A DNA stretch of 64,000 nt from CAVPDE01 sp963702565 (lineage in GTDB: Bacteria; Desulfobacterota; DSM-4660; Desulfatiglandales; HGW-15): contig CAVPDE010000011.1 of NCBI GenBank assembly GCA_963702565.1, positions 62,001-126,000 of the forward strand. Reading direction: 5' to 3'. The notes under the pieces are model-generated. The model did no database searches. It worked only from the letters and a program-made list of their open reading frames with translations, and was not told where the DNA came from. A program made the position numbers and the translations under genes. This document shows positions 9,210 through 18,464 of the stretch, piece after piece; within the stretch, counting starts at the first letter, position 1; each line of letters opens with the position of its first letter.

Positions 9210-9588
9210 CGTTTCCCTCAAGGACCACCACAGCCATACCGTAGCGGCCTTCATCGGAAAGGCTCAGGTGAAAACGGGTGATCTGTTTTTCACGGCAGAT
9301 CTCCGAGGATCTGCCCTGAAGTCTCAGGGCGGGCCGCCCTCCAGGGTGGTGGAAGACCTCAATGTCCCGCCACCGGATCCCTCTCCGCATTCCAAGCCCG
9401 ATGGCTTTGGAAAAGGCCTCCTTGGCTGCGAATCGAAGAGCCAAAGGAGAGGCCGGGTACGCTCTTTTGAAGCAAAACTCCGCTTCCTGGTCCGTGAAAA
9501 CTCTCTTCACGAAACGATCTCCCCACCTCTGGAGCACCGTTTCCAGGCGCTGGATATTCACGAGATCAATGCCCACACCAAAGATCAT
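9187..9588 (-). CDS. acpS: Holo-[acyl-carrier-protein] synthase
   Basis: A 133-residue 4'-phosphopantetheinyl transferase that activates acyl carrier protein. The Mg-binding GVGIDLVNIQRLE at residues 4-16 and the FAAKEAFSKAIG motif near 53-64 are both intact, as is the LSLSDEG strand near the end. Its stop lies inside the start of nnrD, and pdxJ is upstream after a 212-base repeat region, the common pdxJ-acpS-nnrD order. Confidence 0.95.
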   Translation of the reverse strand: MIFGVGIDLVNIQRLETVLQRWGDRFVKRVFTDQEAEFCFKRAYPASPLALRFAAKEAFSKAIGLGMRRGIRWRDIEVFHHPGGRPALRLQGRSSEICREKQITRFHLSLSDEGRYGMAVVVLEGNDEIGQSL

Positions 9589-9596
9589 TGAAGAAG

Positions 9597-9740
9597 TGCC
9601 TAAAGTGTACTAAAGTGTCTAAAATGCCTAAAGTTGAAAAAGAGAATACAGAATCAAAAGAATGGAGTGTTGGAGTAGTGGAGTGATGGAGTATTGGGTT
9701 TAAACCAGTACTCCAGTGCTCCAACGCTCCATTACTCCAT
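9597..9740. repeat. CTAAAGTGT tandem words plus inverted TGGAGTAN array
   Basis: The acpS-pdxJ gap holds two repeat types. At 9597-9638 there are about four degenerate copies of a nine-base word (CTAAAGTGT, CTAAAATGC, CTAAAGTTG). At 9661-9740 a run of eight-base words TGGAGTGT, TGGAGTAG, TGGAGTGA, TGGAGTAT is followed, after a GGGTTTAAACC-like centre, by reverse-complement copies (CAGTACTCCAG, CGCTCCATTACTCCAT). The second array recurs twice inside the flx operon at 29936-30020 and 31074-31182. Confidence 0.85.
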
Positions 9741-9800
9741 GCTATTAACAGCAACGGACAACTGACTATTGATCACGGACTCCAGGCAACAAGCAACCTG

Positions 9801-10520
9801 CTAAAAACCCTTCACCAGTTCCACCATCTCCCTGACGGCCCGGTCAAAGCCGACGTAGATCGCTCTGGCCACAATGCTGTGCCCGATGCTGTACTCCTCG
9901 ACCTTGGGCAGGGCTTTGAATCTCTGCACGTTGACGTAGTTGAGACCATGTCCTGCGCTGATGCCCAAGTCAACTCTCGCGGCGGTTTCGGCAGCCCTTG
10001 CAATCCTGTCGAATTGCCTGCGGGCCTCTGACTCGGATCGGGACTCGGCATAGTGCCCCGTGTGTATCTCCACAATATCAGCTCCAATAGCGTGACTGAC
10101 TTCAATCTGCGCCGGATCAGGGTCCACGAAGAGGCTCACTTCAATCCCTTTCTGCTGGAGCTGACGAATCACCTTCTTGTAGAGACCTGCCTTGGCTTTG
10201 ACGTCCAACCCGCCCTCTGTGGTGAGTTCTTCTCTTTTCTCAGGGACCAGGGTGACGAGATCCGGTTGGATCCTGCGCGCAATCCGAACCATTTCAGAGG
10301 TTGCCGCCATTTCCAGGTTCAGTTTGGTCTTGACGACCTGGCGAAGCAGGAGCACATCTCTGTCCTGAATGTGACGCCGATCCTCTCTCAGGTGACAGAT
10401 GATTCCAACGGCACCGGCCAGCTCTGCGATTCCTGCTGCTATGACCGGGTCAGGCTCGGTAATCCCCCTTGCCTGCCGAACCGTAGCCACATGATCCACA
10501 TTGACGGCTAAACGCGCCAT
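9801..10520 (-). CDS. pdxJ: Pyridoxine 5'-phosphate synthase
   Basis: A 239-residue TIM barrel that condenses 3-amino-2-oxopropyl phosphate with deoxyxylulose phosphate to pyridoxine phosphate. It begins with the family signature LAVNVDHVATVRQARG; the HLREDRRHI catalytic loop, LVPEKREELTTEGG and EIHTGHYA segments all match. Length is normal. It lies between ybeY and acpS on the same strand. Confidence 0.96.
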   Translation of the reverse strand: MARLAVNVDHVATVRQARGITEPDPVIAAGIAELAGAVGIICHLREDRRHIQDRDVLLLRQVVKTKLNLEMAATSEMVRIARRIQPDLVTLVPEKREELTTEGGLDVKAKAGLYKKVIRQLQQKGIEVSLFVDPDPAQIEVSHAIGADIVEIHTGHYAESRSESEARRQFDRIARAAETAARVDLGISAGHGLNYVNVQRFKALPKVEEYSIGHSIVARAIYVGFDRAVREMVELVKGF

Positions 10521-10571
10521 AGCTTCCCTCCCGTCTTGAAAAGCCCCCTCTCCTCGTGCTTTGAAAGAAAA

Positions 10572-11012
10572 TCAATCCTCCATCACAAGGGTCATGAGCC
10601 TGTTTTCTTCCCTTCTCATCCGAAGTGCTTGTTTCGAAGAACCCTCGTGATCATGCCCCAGCAAATGGAGAATGCCGTGGATCAGGAGCCGGTCCACGGT
10701 GCGCTGGAGAGGTTCCCCCAACTCCCGGGATTCTGAAAGGGCTGTGTCCATGGAGATGACCACATCCCCGAGCATGCCTGACGGGAGGTGAGGGGAGGAG
10801 CCGGAGAGCATGGGAAATGCCAGGACGTTGGTCGGGCCCTGTCTCTTGAGGTACTGTTGATTGAGCTCCGCGATCCTTTTATCATCGGTGAACAGGACGC
10901 TCAGCTCACCCTCATGAAAGTCCAAGTCTTCTAAGAGTCTCCTCAACTTCCGCTTTATCGTCCGGCTTGCGAGTCCCGGAATCTTCCGCTGGAACGTGAT
11001 CTGAACTTCCAT
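10572..11012 (-). CDS. ybeY: Endoribonuclease YbeY (16S rRNA 3'-end maturation)
   Basis: A 146-residue zinc-dependent ribonuclease with the signature HGILHLLGHDHE (three His ligands) near residue 113, preceded by the conserved TNVLAFPM and GDVVIS segments. It acts in 16S rRNA maturation and ribosome quality control. The first ~34 codons overlap the 3' end of the upstream pgpH gene by 101 bases in another frame; the family alignment supports this start. Confidence 0.93.
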   Translation of the reverse strand: MEVQITFQRKIPGLASRTIKRKLRRLLEDLDFHEGELSVLFTDDKRIAELNQQYLKRQGPTNVLAFPMLSGSSPHLPSGMLGDVVISMDTALSESRELGEPLQRTVDRLLIHGILHLLGHDHEGSSKQALRMRREENRLMTLVMED

Positions 11013-13374
11013 TTTTTGCCTTCTTGACTTGGCCTGGGACCGTCTCAGGATACTCGATGCGATGATGAAAAATACCGCTCAGGGTCTTGTTGAAGCCCTT
11101 GGCGATCTCGTGAAGATCCTTCAGGGTGAGTTCGCAGGCGTCCAGCTGCCCGTCGGAAAAGACCTTGTTGATGATCTTTTGCACCATGCCCTGGATGCGG
11201 GCCGGGGTCGGGTCAACCAGAGATCTTGAGGCGGCCTCGACCATGTCGGCCAGCATGACAAGACCGGCTTCTTTGGTTTGGGGCTTCGGGCCGGGGTAAC
11301 GGAAATCCTCTTCTTTGATTTCAGTGACCTTTCCACTCTTGGAAAGCTGCCGCTCCTGAGCCTTGTGATAAAAATAGGAGATCAGGCTGGTCCCGTGATG
11401 CTGCTGGATGATATCGATAATTTCTCTCCCCAGCTTTTGTTCCTTGGCGAGCTCCACGGCATCTTTGACATGGGAGATCAGGATCAGGCTGCTCATGGAA
11501 GGGGCGAGCTTCTCGTGCTTGTTCTCTGCCCCGGCCTGGTTTTCGATGAAGTAGAGGGGCTTTTTCATTTTTCCGATGTCATGGTAATAGGCGCTCACCT
11601 TGGCCAGAAGCGGATTGGCATGAACGGCTTTGGCCGTCGCCTCCACCATGTTGCTGATCACCACGCTGTGATGGTAGGTCCCCGGAGCCTGCACCATGAG
11701 CTCTCTCAGCAAAGGCTGATCCATGTTGCTCAGTTCGAGCAGCTTGATGTCCGTCGTGAAACCGAAAGCAATCTCCACGAGAGGCAGCACGCCGGTGGCG
11801 ACGATACCCGCCAAAAGGCCTCCCATGAATCCTGTCAGGGAGGCAACGACGGCATCCAGCGTGTAGAGCCTTCCGTAGATCATCTGAACGGCAAGGCTCA
11901 AGATGATATTGATCAATCCCGTCATGAGTCCGGCTTTGATCAGGATGACCCGCTCGGTACAATGTCTCACCCCGTAGGCCGCGACCAGGCTGCTGACAAA
12001 GAAGTAGACGAAAAGCTCCACCCTTGCGCCGGTGGCAAGGGAGGCAAAGACCGAGATGATCAGTGCAAAGGATGCGGCCGCTCCTACGCCCTGAAAGATG
12101 GAAATGAGCATGGCCCCAACCGCCACGGGCACTCCAAAAAGGAGAGCCTGAGAGGAGAGGTACGGGAAGCCCCGCTCGATCTCTCCGGCCACGAAATTGT
12201 AAGTCCAGGTGATCAGGAAAAGAGAAAGGAAGACCGAGGCGTCGAACAGAAGGTCTGCCGTGGATTTCGTTCTCATGAGCCCGACAAAATAGATGGAGGC
12301 AAAAAGAATCCCGATCAGGATGGCCATGGCCGGGATGCGGCCGATCAGGTCGATAGGGCGGAAGGTCTTGGTCTCCGCTTCGAGTTTCAGGACGTGCTCC
12401 GGGCCGATTCTCTCGCCCTCACGGACGATCATTTCCCCTTTCTTGATTTTGAAGAAGACTGGTTTCACAGTCTCTCTGGCAATCTCTCGTCTGGCTTCGG
12501 TCTCTCGCTGGTTAAAGGTGAGGTTGGGTCTGACCAGCGACTGGGCAAGTTTAATAGCCGCTTCAGCGATTTCAGCAGGGACTGCTTTGTCCTGCAGAAC
12601 CTTGCTCTGATTTCTGATGTAATTCCGTGCGGCCTGAAGATCAAAGAACCGGTCAAGATCCGTGACGGTGCTTTCCTTCTTGGAATAGATCTCGTGAAGA
12701 ACAATGCCGCCCCGGTCCATGTGGGTTTTCATGGCCGTCTTACTCGTCACCACTCCCCGTTCCGAGATCTCGGTCACGAGGGTGATGACGCTTTCCTCTA
12801 AGGCAGAAGAAAACCCGAGGCGGGCGAGATGGTCAAATAGCCGATCGTCTACAGGGATCTCCATGATCCCGAAGAAGCGGTCTCTCGCCAGCACGTAAGC
12901 CTCGGGCTTTGGAGAAAGAGCCCTGTCCGGGGAAGTGCTGCTGCCGGCCCCCTGCCCGTTTTGGGCAGCGGCGTTCTTGAGACTATCCCTGGCCAGGTCA
13001 AAGGCTTCCCGGATGGAGGGGATCAGGTTCAGGGCAGAACCGTCAAAGTCGTAAACCATCTGGACTTCACGGCTTGCCTTTTCTCTGTCTTTTTCAGTCA
13101 GATCTTTGTTTTCCACGAGGAAGTCTTGAGACGCCTTGATCCCCCTGCTGGCCACATCCCCGACCTTGTAGGAGGGCGATCTAGTCAGCACATTTGGGGA
13201 AAGTAGTACGGCAACCACCAGGCTGATGAAAATCAAGGTGATCCATCGGAGCCTCGCAGGGTTGACTTGCTGCCCCAGAAAAGCCCTCAGTTTCGCCCTG
13301 AGGTTGGCCTCCTGCTCGGGTTTCTTTCGAGGATTCAAACCTGAAATCGGTCTAACTTTTAATTTATCTGGCAT
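10912..13374 (-). CDS. pgpH: 7TM-HD family phosphohydrolase (PgpH, c-di-AMP phosphodiesterase-like)
   Basis: An 820-residue membrane protein. After one N-terminal membrane segment there is a long extracytoplasmic 7TMR-HDED domain (about residues 60-330), then roughly seven membrane helices, then a cytosolic HD domain with TYHHSVVISNMVEA and AYYHDIGKMKKP. Family members hydrolyse cyclic di-AMP. ATG at 13374 was chosen; a TTG at 13437 overlapping the phoH stop would add 21 residues. Its C-terminal tail overlaps ybeY. The neighbours phoH-pgpH-ybeY form a standard cluster. Confidence 0.9.
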   Translation of the reverse strand: MPDKLKVRPISGLNPRKKPEQEANLRAKLRAFLGQQVNPARLRWITLIFISLVVAVLLSPNVLTRSPSYKVGDVASRGIKASQDFLVENKDLTEKDREKASREVQMVYDFDGSALNLIPSIREAFDLARDSLKNAAAQNGQGAGSSTSPDRALSPKPEAYVLARDRFFGIMEIPVDDRLFDHLARLGFSSALEESVITLVTEISERGVVTSKTAMKTHMDRGGIVLHEIYSKKESTVTDLDRFFDLQAARNYIRNQSKVLQDKAVPAEIAEAAIKLAQSLVRPNLTFNQRETEARREIARETVKPVFFKIKKGEMIVREGERIGPEHVLKLEAETKTFRPIDLIGRIPAMAILIGILFASIYFVGLMRTKSTADLLFDASVFLSLFLITWTYNFVAGEIERGFPYLSSQALLFGVPVAVGAMLISIFQGVGAAASFALIISVFASLATGARVELFVYFFVSSLVAAYGVRHCTERVILIKAGLMTGLINIILSLAVQMIYGRLYTLDAVVASLTGFMGGLLAGIVATGVLPLVEIAFGFTTDIKLLELSNMDQPLLRELMVQAPGTYHHSVVISNMVEATAKAVHANPLLAKVSAYYHDIGKMKKPLYFIENQAGAENKHEKLAPSMSSLILISHVKDAVELAKEQKLGREIIDIIQQHHGTSLISYFYHKAQERQLSKSGKVTEIKEEDFRYPGPKPQTKEAGLVMLADMVEAASRSLVDPTPARIQGMVQKIINKVFSDGQLDACELTLKDLHEIAKGFNKTLSGIFHHRIEYPETVPGQVKKAKNGSSDHVPAEDSGTRKPDDKAEVEETLRRLGLS

Positions 13375-13433
13375 ACTCTTTTTAAAATACCCCGCAATCT
13401 GGAGGCCGGGGAAGAAAACCGGGTGCGAAACCG

Positions 13434-14465
13434 TCAAGAACCCGTCTGAGCGGGTAGAATTTTTCGCTTTACCGCTGATTTCTTCTGGCTTTCCAGCTTG
13501 TCGTAAGCGTCTATGATTTCCTGTACCAGGGGGTGGCGGACAACGTCTTCCCTGGAGAAATTGATAAATTTTATTCCTCCGATTCCATGCAGAATCTCCC
13601 TGGCTTCGATCAATCCCGACGTTTTCCCTTCGGGGAGGTCTGTCTGGGTCACATCCCCTGTGATCACCGCTTTTGAGCTGAATCCTAGTCGGGTGAGAAA
13701 CATCTTCATTTGTTCCGTGGTCGCGTTCTGCGCCTCATCGAGAATCACGAAAGAGTCATTGAGGGTTCGGCCTCTCATGAAGGCCAGAGGAGCCACCTCG
13801 ATGACTCCTTTCTGCAGGAGCCGGGAGGCGTCTTCAAAATCCATCATGTCGTGGAGAGCATCATAGAGAGGCCGGAGGTAGGGATTTACCTTCTCGTAGA
13901 GATCGCCGGGCAAAAATCCCAGGTGTTCTCCTGCTTCGACGGCAGGTCTCGTGAGCACGATTCGCTTCATCTCTTTCTTGACCAGGGCTGCCACAGCCAT
14001 AGCCATGGCAAGATAGGTCTTTCCTGTGCCGGCAGGCCCGATTCCAAAGACGATATCATAGGCCCGAATGCTGTCGATGTAGGCTTTCTGATTGATGCTC
14101 TTTGGCGCGATGACTGTTTTTCCTGATCCCACATAAACCCGGTCCATGAAGATTTTCTTGAGGCTGGCGGATTGATCGCTGCTCAGGATCCGGATCGCAT
14201 ATTCCACATCGTTCCGGTAAATGGGGTAATTCTGGTGAATGAGGTCGTAGAGCTGATTGAGGATATTCTCAGCCATCTCGATCTCCCAGTCCCCGCCTTC
14301 CAAAATCACCTCGGTACCCCGAACGTTGGCGGAGAGCCCGATTTTGTTTTTCAGGGCCTGAAGGTGAGCATTTTGCTCGCCACAAAGTAGCCGGACCAGA
14401 TCCGGATCAGGAAAGGAAAGTTTCTTCACCATCCTGGACGCCTGTTTCGCCGAATGACCTCCCAA
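13434..14465 (-). CDS. PhoH family P-loop ATPase
   Basis: A 343-residue PhoH/YbeZ-type ATPase. An N-terminal KH-like region is followed by Walker A GPAGTGKTYLAMA, the conserved LTRPAVEAGEHLGFLPGD segment and Walker B FVILDEAQN. YbeZ works with YbeY on rRNA/RNA metabolism, matching the linked ybeY. The TTG at 14465 has a good AGGAG site six bases upstream; an internal ATG at 14432 is the alternative start. It is the first gene of a long minus-strand run ending with lysC. Confidence 0.92.
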   Translation of the reverse strand: MGGHSAKQASRMVKKLSFPDPDLVRLLCGEQNAHLQALKNKIGLSANVRGTEVILEGGDWEIEMAENILNQLYDLIHQNYPIYRNDVEYAIRILSSDQSASLKKIFMDRVYVGSGKTVIAPKSINQKAYIDSIRAYDIVFGIGPAGTGKTYLAMAMAVAALVKKEMKRIVLTRPAVEAGEHLGFLPGDLYEKVNPYLRPLYDALHDMMDFEDASRLLQKGVIEVAPLAFMRGRTLNDSFVILDEAQNATTEQMKMFLTRLGFSSKAVITGDVTQTDLPEGKTSGLIEAREILHGIGGIKFINFSREDVVRHPLVQEIIDAYDKLESQKKSAVKRKILPAQTGS

Positions 14466-14726
14466 TCGAGTCTCCTATTCAGTGACCTCTGATGACTTCC
14501 TTTCAGCGTTTGGTGATGCATGGGGCGGCATGTCAAAGAGCATCTTAATACCACGAGGCCGTATTTCAAGCAAGAAAATCCGGTGGCCATTTCACAAACT
14601 TAGAATAAAAATTAATATTTTAAAATAAAAAACATTATTTTAACTAATTTTATAATATGTCATTAAGTAATAATATAATAGAATTCAATATTATAAATTC
14701 CGCTAGCACAAAAGCATGGAGGGTCA
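14466..14726. other. Very AT-rich intergenic patch
   Basis: This 261-base stretch has no gene. Its core at about 14590-14700 is almost only A and T, sharply different from the GC-rich neighbours, with many TATAAT/TTAAT-like words. On the minus strand it should hold the promoter of the phoH-to-lysC gene run. It also marks the junction to the eroded accessory block, so it could equally be foreign residue. Confidence 0.6.
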
Positions 14727-15178
14727 TCAGGGCAAACGAGTCTTACCCCTCACCATGGAGGCGAATATTCCGCCGAAGCACAGGGTGCAGAAAAGAAGAA
14801 AAAGAACTCCGAAGCTTTTGACGAGAGCCGGGTAAGTGACTTCGCTGATCTCAACCCGGCCGATGAAAAGCGCGAACACGACCGTGGCCGTGCCCATGCT
14901 GATCATCATTCCCAGGAGCCGCATGGTCCGAACCGCCCCGAAAGCGAAAACCTTTTTCTGCCGTAGAAGAGGTCCGCAAGCCTCCCAAAAGGCACGAGGC
15001 AAACGGCTGAGGCCAGGAGATAAGCCGTAGGAATCCAGGTCAGGATCACCGCGTCGATCTTAAACTCCCTGGCTATGGCCGGGAGAGCCAGGTTGATGGA
15101 CGATCCCATGAAAGGGGTCATGAAAGAGCTGAGGATGGCGATGATCAGCGCAGCGCGTCGTAGGCTCGGTGGATACAT
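14727..15178 (-). pseudogene. Truncated MFS (DHA2/EmrB-type) transporter remnant
   Basis: From ATG 15178 the product starts as a 14-TM drug-resistance permease (LIIAILSSFMTPFMGSSINLALPAI, in two parts) through the motif-A region GRLADLFYGRKR. A frame change then leads into what looks like the last two helices of such a protein (VFALFIGRVEIS; SFGVLFLLFCTLCFGGIF), ending at 14727. About 300 residues of the middle are missing. This is an internally deleted, frameshifted relic and cannot make a functional transporter. Confidence 0.8.
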
Positions 15179-15366
15179 GAAGCCAATGTAATAGAGGATT
15201 TGCCGTCTGTAAATCAGTTTCCCTTTGCACCCCAATCAAGACAGCGAAAAAGGCATATCCCTTGCCCTGTGAGATGTACTGGTTCCTCCTAACGCGACGA
15301 GCGGAGGCGCCTCCTCTTGACAAGAATCATATTGCACCCCATGGAGTTGTGCGATATGAGTTTCTT

Positions 15367-15789
15367 ATGAAAATCGTGATTGAACCGATGAGCATTGACC
15401 ACTTTGACGAGGTGATCGCTCTCTGGAAGCGATCCGGGAATATCGGCCTGAGCAGCGCGGATGGGCGAGAAAAGATCAAAGCCTATTTGGCTCGCAACCC
15501 GGGCATGAGCTTCGTAGCGAAGGAAAACGGCGTCATCGTCGGCGCGGCTCTGTGCGGGCATGACGGAAGACGCGGGTATCTTCACCATCTGGCCGTTGCA
15601 GAGGCCCATCGGAAAAAGGGCATAGGCAGGAAGCTCACCCAAGGATGCTTGGAATCCCTGAGGAATGCCGGTATCGAGAAATGCCATCTCTTCGTGTTTC
15701 ACAACAACATGGAAGGAAAATCTTTTTGGGAGAAGATCGGCTGGACACTGAGAACCGATATCCAAGTAGTTTCAAACGAAAGGAGGTAG
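15367..15789 (+). CDS. GNAT family N-acetyltransferase
   Basis: A 140-residue GNAT protein with the acetyl-CoA binding motif HHLAVAEAHRKKGIGRKL near residues 78-95 and the C-terminal FWEKIGW strand. The acceptor substrate cannot be read. ATG 15367 gives a standard-length domain; in-frame codons further upstream show no homology. It ends four bases before the katG start, whose AAGGAGG binding site lies within its last codons, so the two were probably co-transcribed. Confidence 0.85.
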   Translation: MKIVIEPMSIDHFDEVIALWKRSGNIGLSSADGREKIKAYLARNPGMSFVAKENGVIVGAALCGHDGRRGYLHHLAVAEAHRKKGIGRKLTQGCLESLRNAGIEKCHLFVFHNNMEGKSFWEKIGWTLRTDIQVVSNERR

Positions 15790-15793
15790 AGTC

Positions 15794-17989
15794 ATGACTG
15801 ACGACAGAAAGGACCCGATAACGGGCGTACCAAACCCACAAGCAACCTGCAGAGGCAAGACCAACCGAGACTGGTGGCCCAACCAGTTGAACCTGGATAT
15901 CCTGCACCAGCATTCCTCCAAATCCAATCCGATGGGCGAAAAATTCAATTACGCCAAAGAGTTCAAGAAGCTGGACTTTGCGGCCTTGAAGAAAGATCTC
16001 GCAGCGCTGATGACCGAGTCGAAGGAATGGTGGCCGGCGGACTTCGGCCACTACGGACCCTTCTTCATCCGCATGGCGTGGCACAGCGCCGGCACCTACC
16101 GGGTCGGCGACGGCCGGGGTGGCGGAGGCAACGGCAGCCAGCGCTTTGCACCCCTCAACAGTTGGCCTGACAATACGAACCTCGACAAGGCGCGCCGACT
16201 GCTCTGGCCGATCAAGCAGAAGTACGGTCGGAAAATCTCCTGGGCCGACCTGATGATCCTCGTCGGCAACGTCGCCCTGGAGTCGATGGGTTTCAAAACC
16301 TTCGGTTTCGCCGGCGGCCGTGAGGACATTTGGGAACCGGAAAAGGACATCTACTGGGGCCCCGAGAGCGAGTGGCTCGGAGACAAGCGCTACACCGGCG
16401 AGCGGGAACTCGAGAAGCCCCTCGGCGCCGTTCAGATGGGCCTGATCTATGTGAACCCGGAGGGCCCGAACGGCAACCCGGACCCGGTCGCTGCGGCGCA
16501 GGATATCCGCGAGGTCTTCGGTCGCATGGCGATGAACGACGAGGAGACCGTGGCTCTCATCGCGGGCGGCCACGCCTTCGGCAAGTGCCACGGGGCCGGT
16601 GACAAGGCCCTGGTGGGCCTGGAGCCTGAGGGCGCAGGCATCGAGGAGCAGGGCCTGGGCTGGAAGAACCGCTTCGGCACGGGCAAAGGGAACGACACGA
16701 TTACCGGCGGCCCGGAACTCATCTGGACCAACACTCCTATAAAATGGAGCAACAACTACTTCCGGATCTTATTCAGCTTCGAATGGGAACTCACCAAGAG
16801 CCCGGCCGGTGCGTACCAGTGGAAGCCGAAGGACGGCGCAGGCGCCGGTACCGTGCCGGATGCGCACGACCCGTCGAAGCGTCAAGCGCCAGGCATGCTG
16901 ACCACGGACCTCGCCTTGCGGTTCGACCCTGCCTACGAAAAGATCTCGAGGCGCTTTTATGAGCATCCGGACCAGCTCGCGGACGCTTTTGCCCGGGCGT
17001 GGTTCAAGCTGACCCACCGCGACATGGGCCCGCGCTCGCGTTATCTCGGCCCGGAGGTTCCGAAAAAAGAGCTCCTCTGGCAAGACCCCATCCCTGCGGT
17101 CGATCACAAACTGATCGGCGCACGGGACATCGCCTCCCTCAAGGGGAAAATCCTGGCTTCCGGCCTGTCCGTGTCGGCTCTGGTTTCGACCGCCTGGGCG
17201 TCGGCCTCCACCTTCCGTGGCGTCCGACAAGCGCGGCGGTGCCAACGGTGCCCGCCTTCGTCTGGCCCCGCAGAAGGATTGGGAAGTCAACCAGCCTAGC
17301 CAGCTGGCCAAGGTGCTCAAGACCCTGGAGGGCATCCAGAGAGCGTTCAACAAGGCGCAGCCCGGCGGCAAAAAGGTCTCACTCGCTGACCTGATCGTTC
17401 TGGCCGGTTGCGCTGGCGTGGAGCAGGCTGCGAAGAATGCCGGTCGCAAGGTGACGGTTCCCTTCACGCCGGGGCGTATGGATGCGTCGCAGAAGCAAAC
17501 CGACGTGAAGTCCTTCGCCGTACTCGAACCGGCTGCAGACGGGTTCCGAAACTATCTGAAAGCCAACAATGCCGTCAGGGCAGAGGAAGTGCTGGTTGAT
17601 CGTGCGCAGCTTTTGACGCTGACCGCTCCTGAGATGACGGTTCTCGTGGGCGGCATGCGCGTCCTGAACACCAACTTCGGAGGGTCCCAGCACGGCGTCT
17701 TCACCCATCGGCCGGAGGCGCTCACCAATGACTTCTTCGTGAACCTGCTCGACATGAGCACCACGTGGAAGGCGAGCGCGAAAGATGCAGGCGTATTCAA
17801 GGGTCGTGATCGCAAACGGGCGCACTCAAGTGGACTGGCACCCGGGTCGACCTCATCTTCGGTTCGAACTCCCAGCTCCGGGCCTTGGCGGAAGTCTACG
17901 CCTGTGAGGACTCCCAGGGGAAGTTCCTGCACGACTTTGTGGCGGCGTGGAACAAAGTCATGAACCTTGACCGTTTCGACCTCGCCTGA
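15794..17989 (+). pseudogene. katG: Catalase-peroxidase, two frameshifts
   Basis: Nearly the whole KatG sequence is present but in three frames. Frame one (15794 to ~17216) carries the distal MAWHSAGTYR, the adduct tyrosine in MGLIYVNPEGPNG and the proximal GGHAFGKCHG. At 17216-17218 one extra base after the FRG codons breaks the frame; the second frame resumes with SDKRGGANGARLRLAPQKDW. Near 17812-17815 one A is missing (CGCAAA before CGGGC), and a third frame finishes with the normal KatG end, stop 17987-17989. Heme and active-site residues are otherwise intact, so decay is recent or these are sequence errors. Confidence 0.9.
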
Positions 17990-18038
17990 TCGGAGCATAA
18001 ACGTCTTGGAGGGCTTCTGACAGGGCGACAAAAAACGG

Positions 18039-18094
18039 TCCCATAATCCCCGGTTCAGCGGCGGTGATACGCCGCCGCTGAACCGGAACGTTAT
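18039..18094. repeat. Large palindrome, attC-like in layout
   Basis: A perfect 15-bp stem (arms CCGGTTCAGCGGCGG and CCGCCGCTGAACCGG, 18050-18086) is flanked on the outside by complementary CATAA (18042-18046) and TTATG (18091-18095), separated from the stem by 3- and 4-base spacers. It lies 50 bases after the katG stop. The outer pair resembles integron R boxes (GTTATGC on the right), but there is no T-run and no integrase. It may be a terminator-type hairpin or a lone attC-like site. Confidence 0.5.
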
Positions 18095-18095
18095 G

Positions 18096-18404
18096 CTAGT
18101 CATAGACTAAGGTAACTCTTCTGCTTTTCATTCGCCTTCGCCAGGATACTCTGCAGCTTGCTGCAGAGAGGATCGGCCTTCGCCAAAGGCTTCGGCCCGA
18201 TAAAATGGCGAGGCGACCGCGCTGTAGCTCGTGAGAGCGAAGGCGGGTGGGGCTTCGGCGCAATTCCGCTCCAGAGATACCCCGCAGCAACACCCTCATT
18301 CCATGGTAAATCCAAGGCAGACCAGACACGGCAAACCGCAGATTAGGGAGAAGATCGAACTCTTTGCGGGGTGAGCCTCTTTTGTAAATAAAACTTAGAG
18401 GCCC
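18096..18404. other. Intergenic region without a convincing gene
   Basis: No reading frame here looks like a protein I recognise. A perfect small palindrome (CTCTGCAGC, TT, GCTGCAGAG) sits at 18149-18168, next to several GCCTTCGCC-type words. The right end runs into the dtxR-feoAB promoter. Confidence 0.5.
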
Positions 18405-18431
18405 TTGACAAAGTTTGGCTGCTCATATTAA
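18405..18431 (+). promoter_or_regulatory. Probable sigma70 promoter of the DtxR-feoAB operon
   Basis: TTGACA at 18405-18410 is a perfect -35 element. TATTAA at 18426-18431 (15-base spacing) or the overlapping ATTAAG is the candidate -10. The -10 lies inside the left arm of the DtxR-type operator, so bound repressor would block polymerase. Confidence 0.65.
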
Positions 18432-18452
18432 GTTAGCCGTACCTAACTTAAT
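18427..18452 (+). promoter_or_regulatory. DtxR-type operator
   Basis: A perfect 26-bp palindrome: arms ATTAAGTTAG and CTAACTTAAT around CCGTAC. It resembles the known DtxR/IdeR iron box (TTAGGTTAGCCTAACCTAA) in the TTAG/CTAA half-sites. It ends 12 bases before the start of the DtxR-family gene, so autoregulation and iron control of feoAB are expected. Confidence 0.85.
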
Positions 18453-18464
18453 GGGGAAAATGCC

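Noticed and set aside
11278..12801. 507-codon open frame on the plus strand
   Set aside because: Antisense to pgpH, with no domain features.
18096..18329. Small Arg-rich open frame on the minus strand between katG and dtxR
   Set aside because: Composition is that of random GC-rich sequence, with no start signal or family resemblance.
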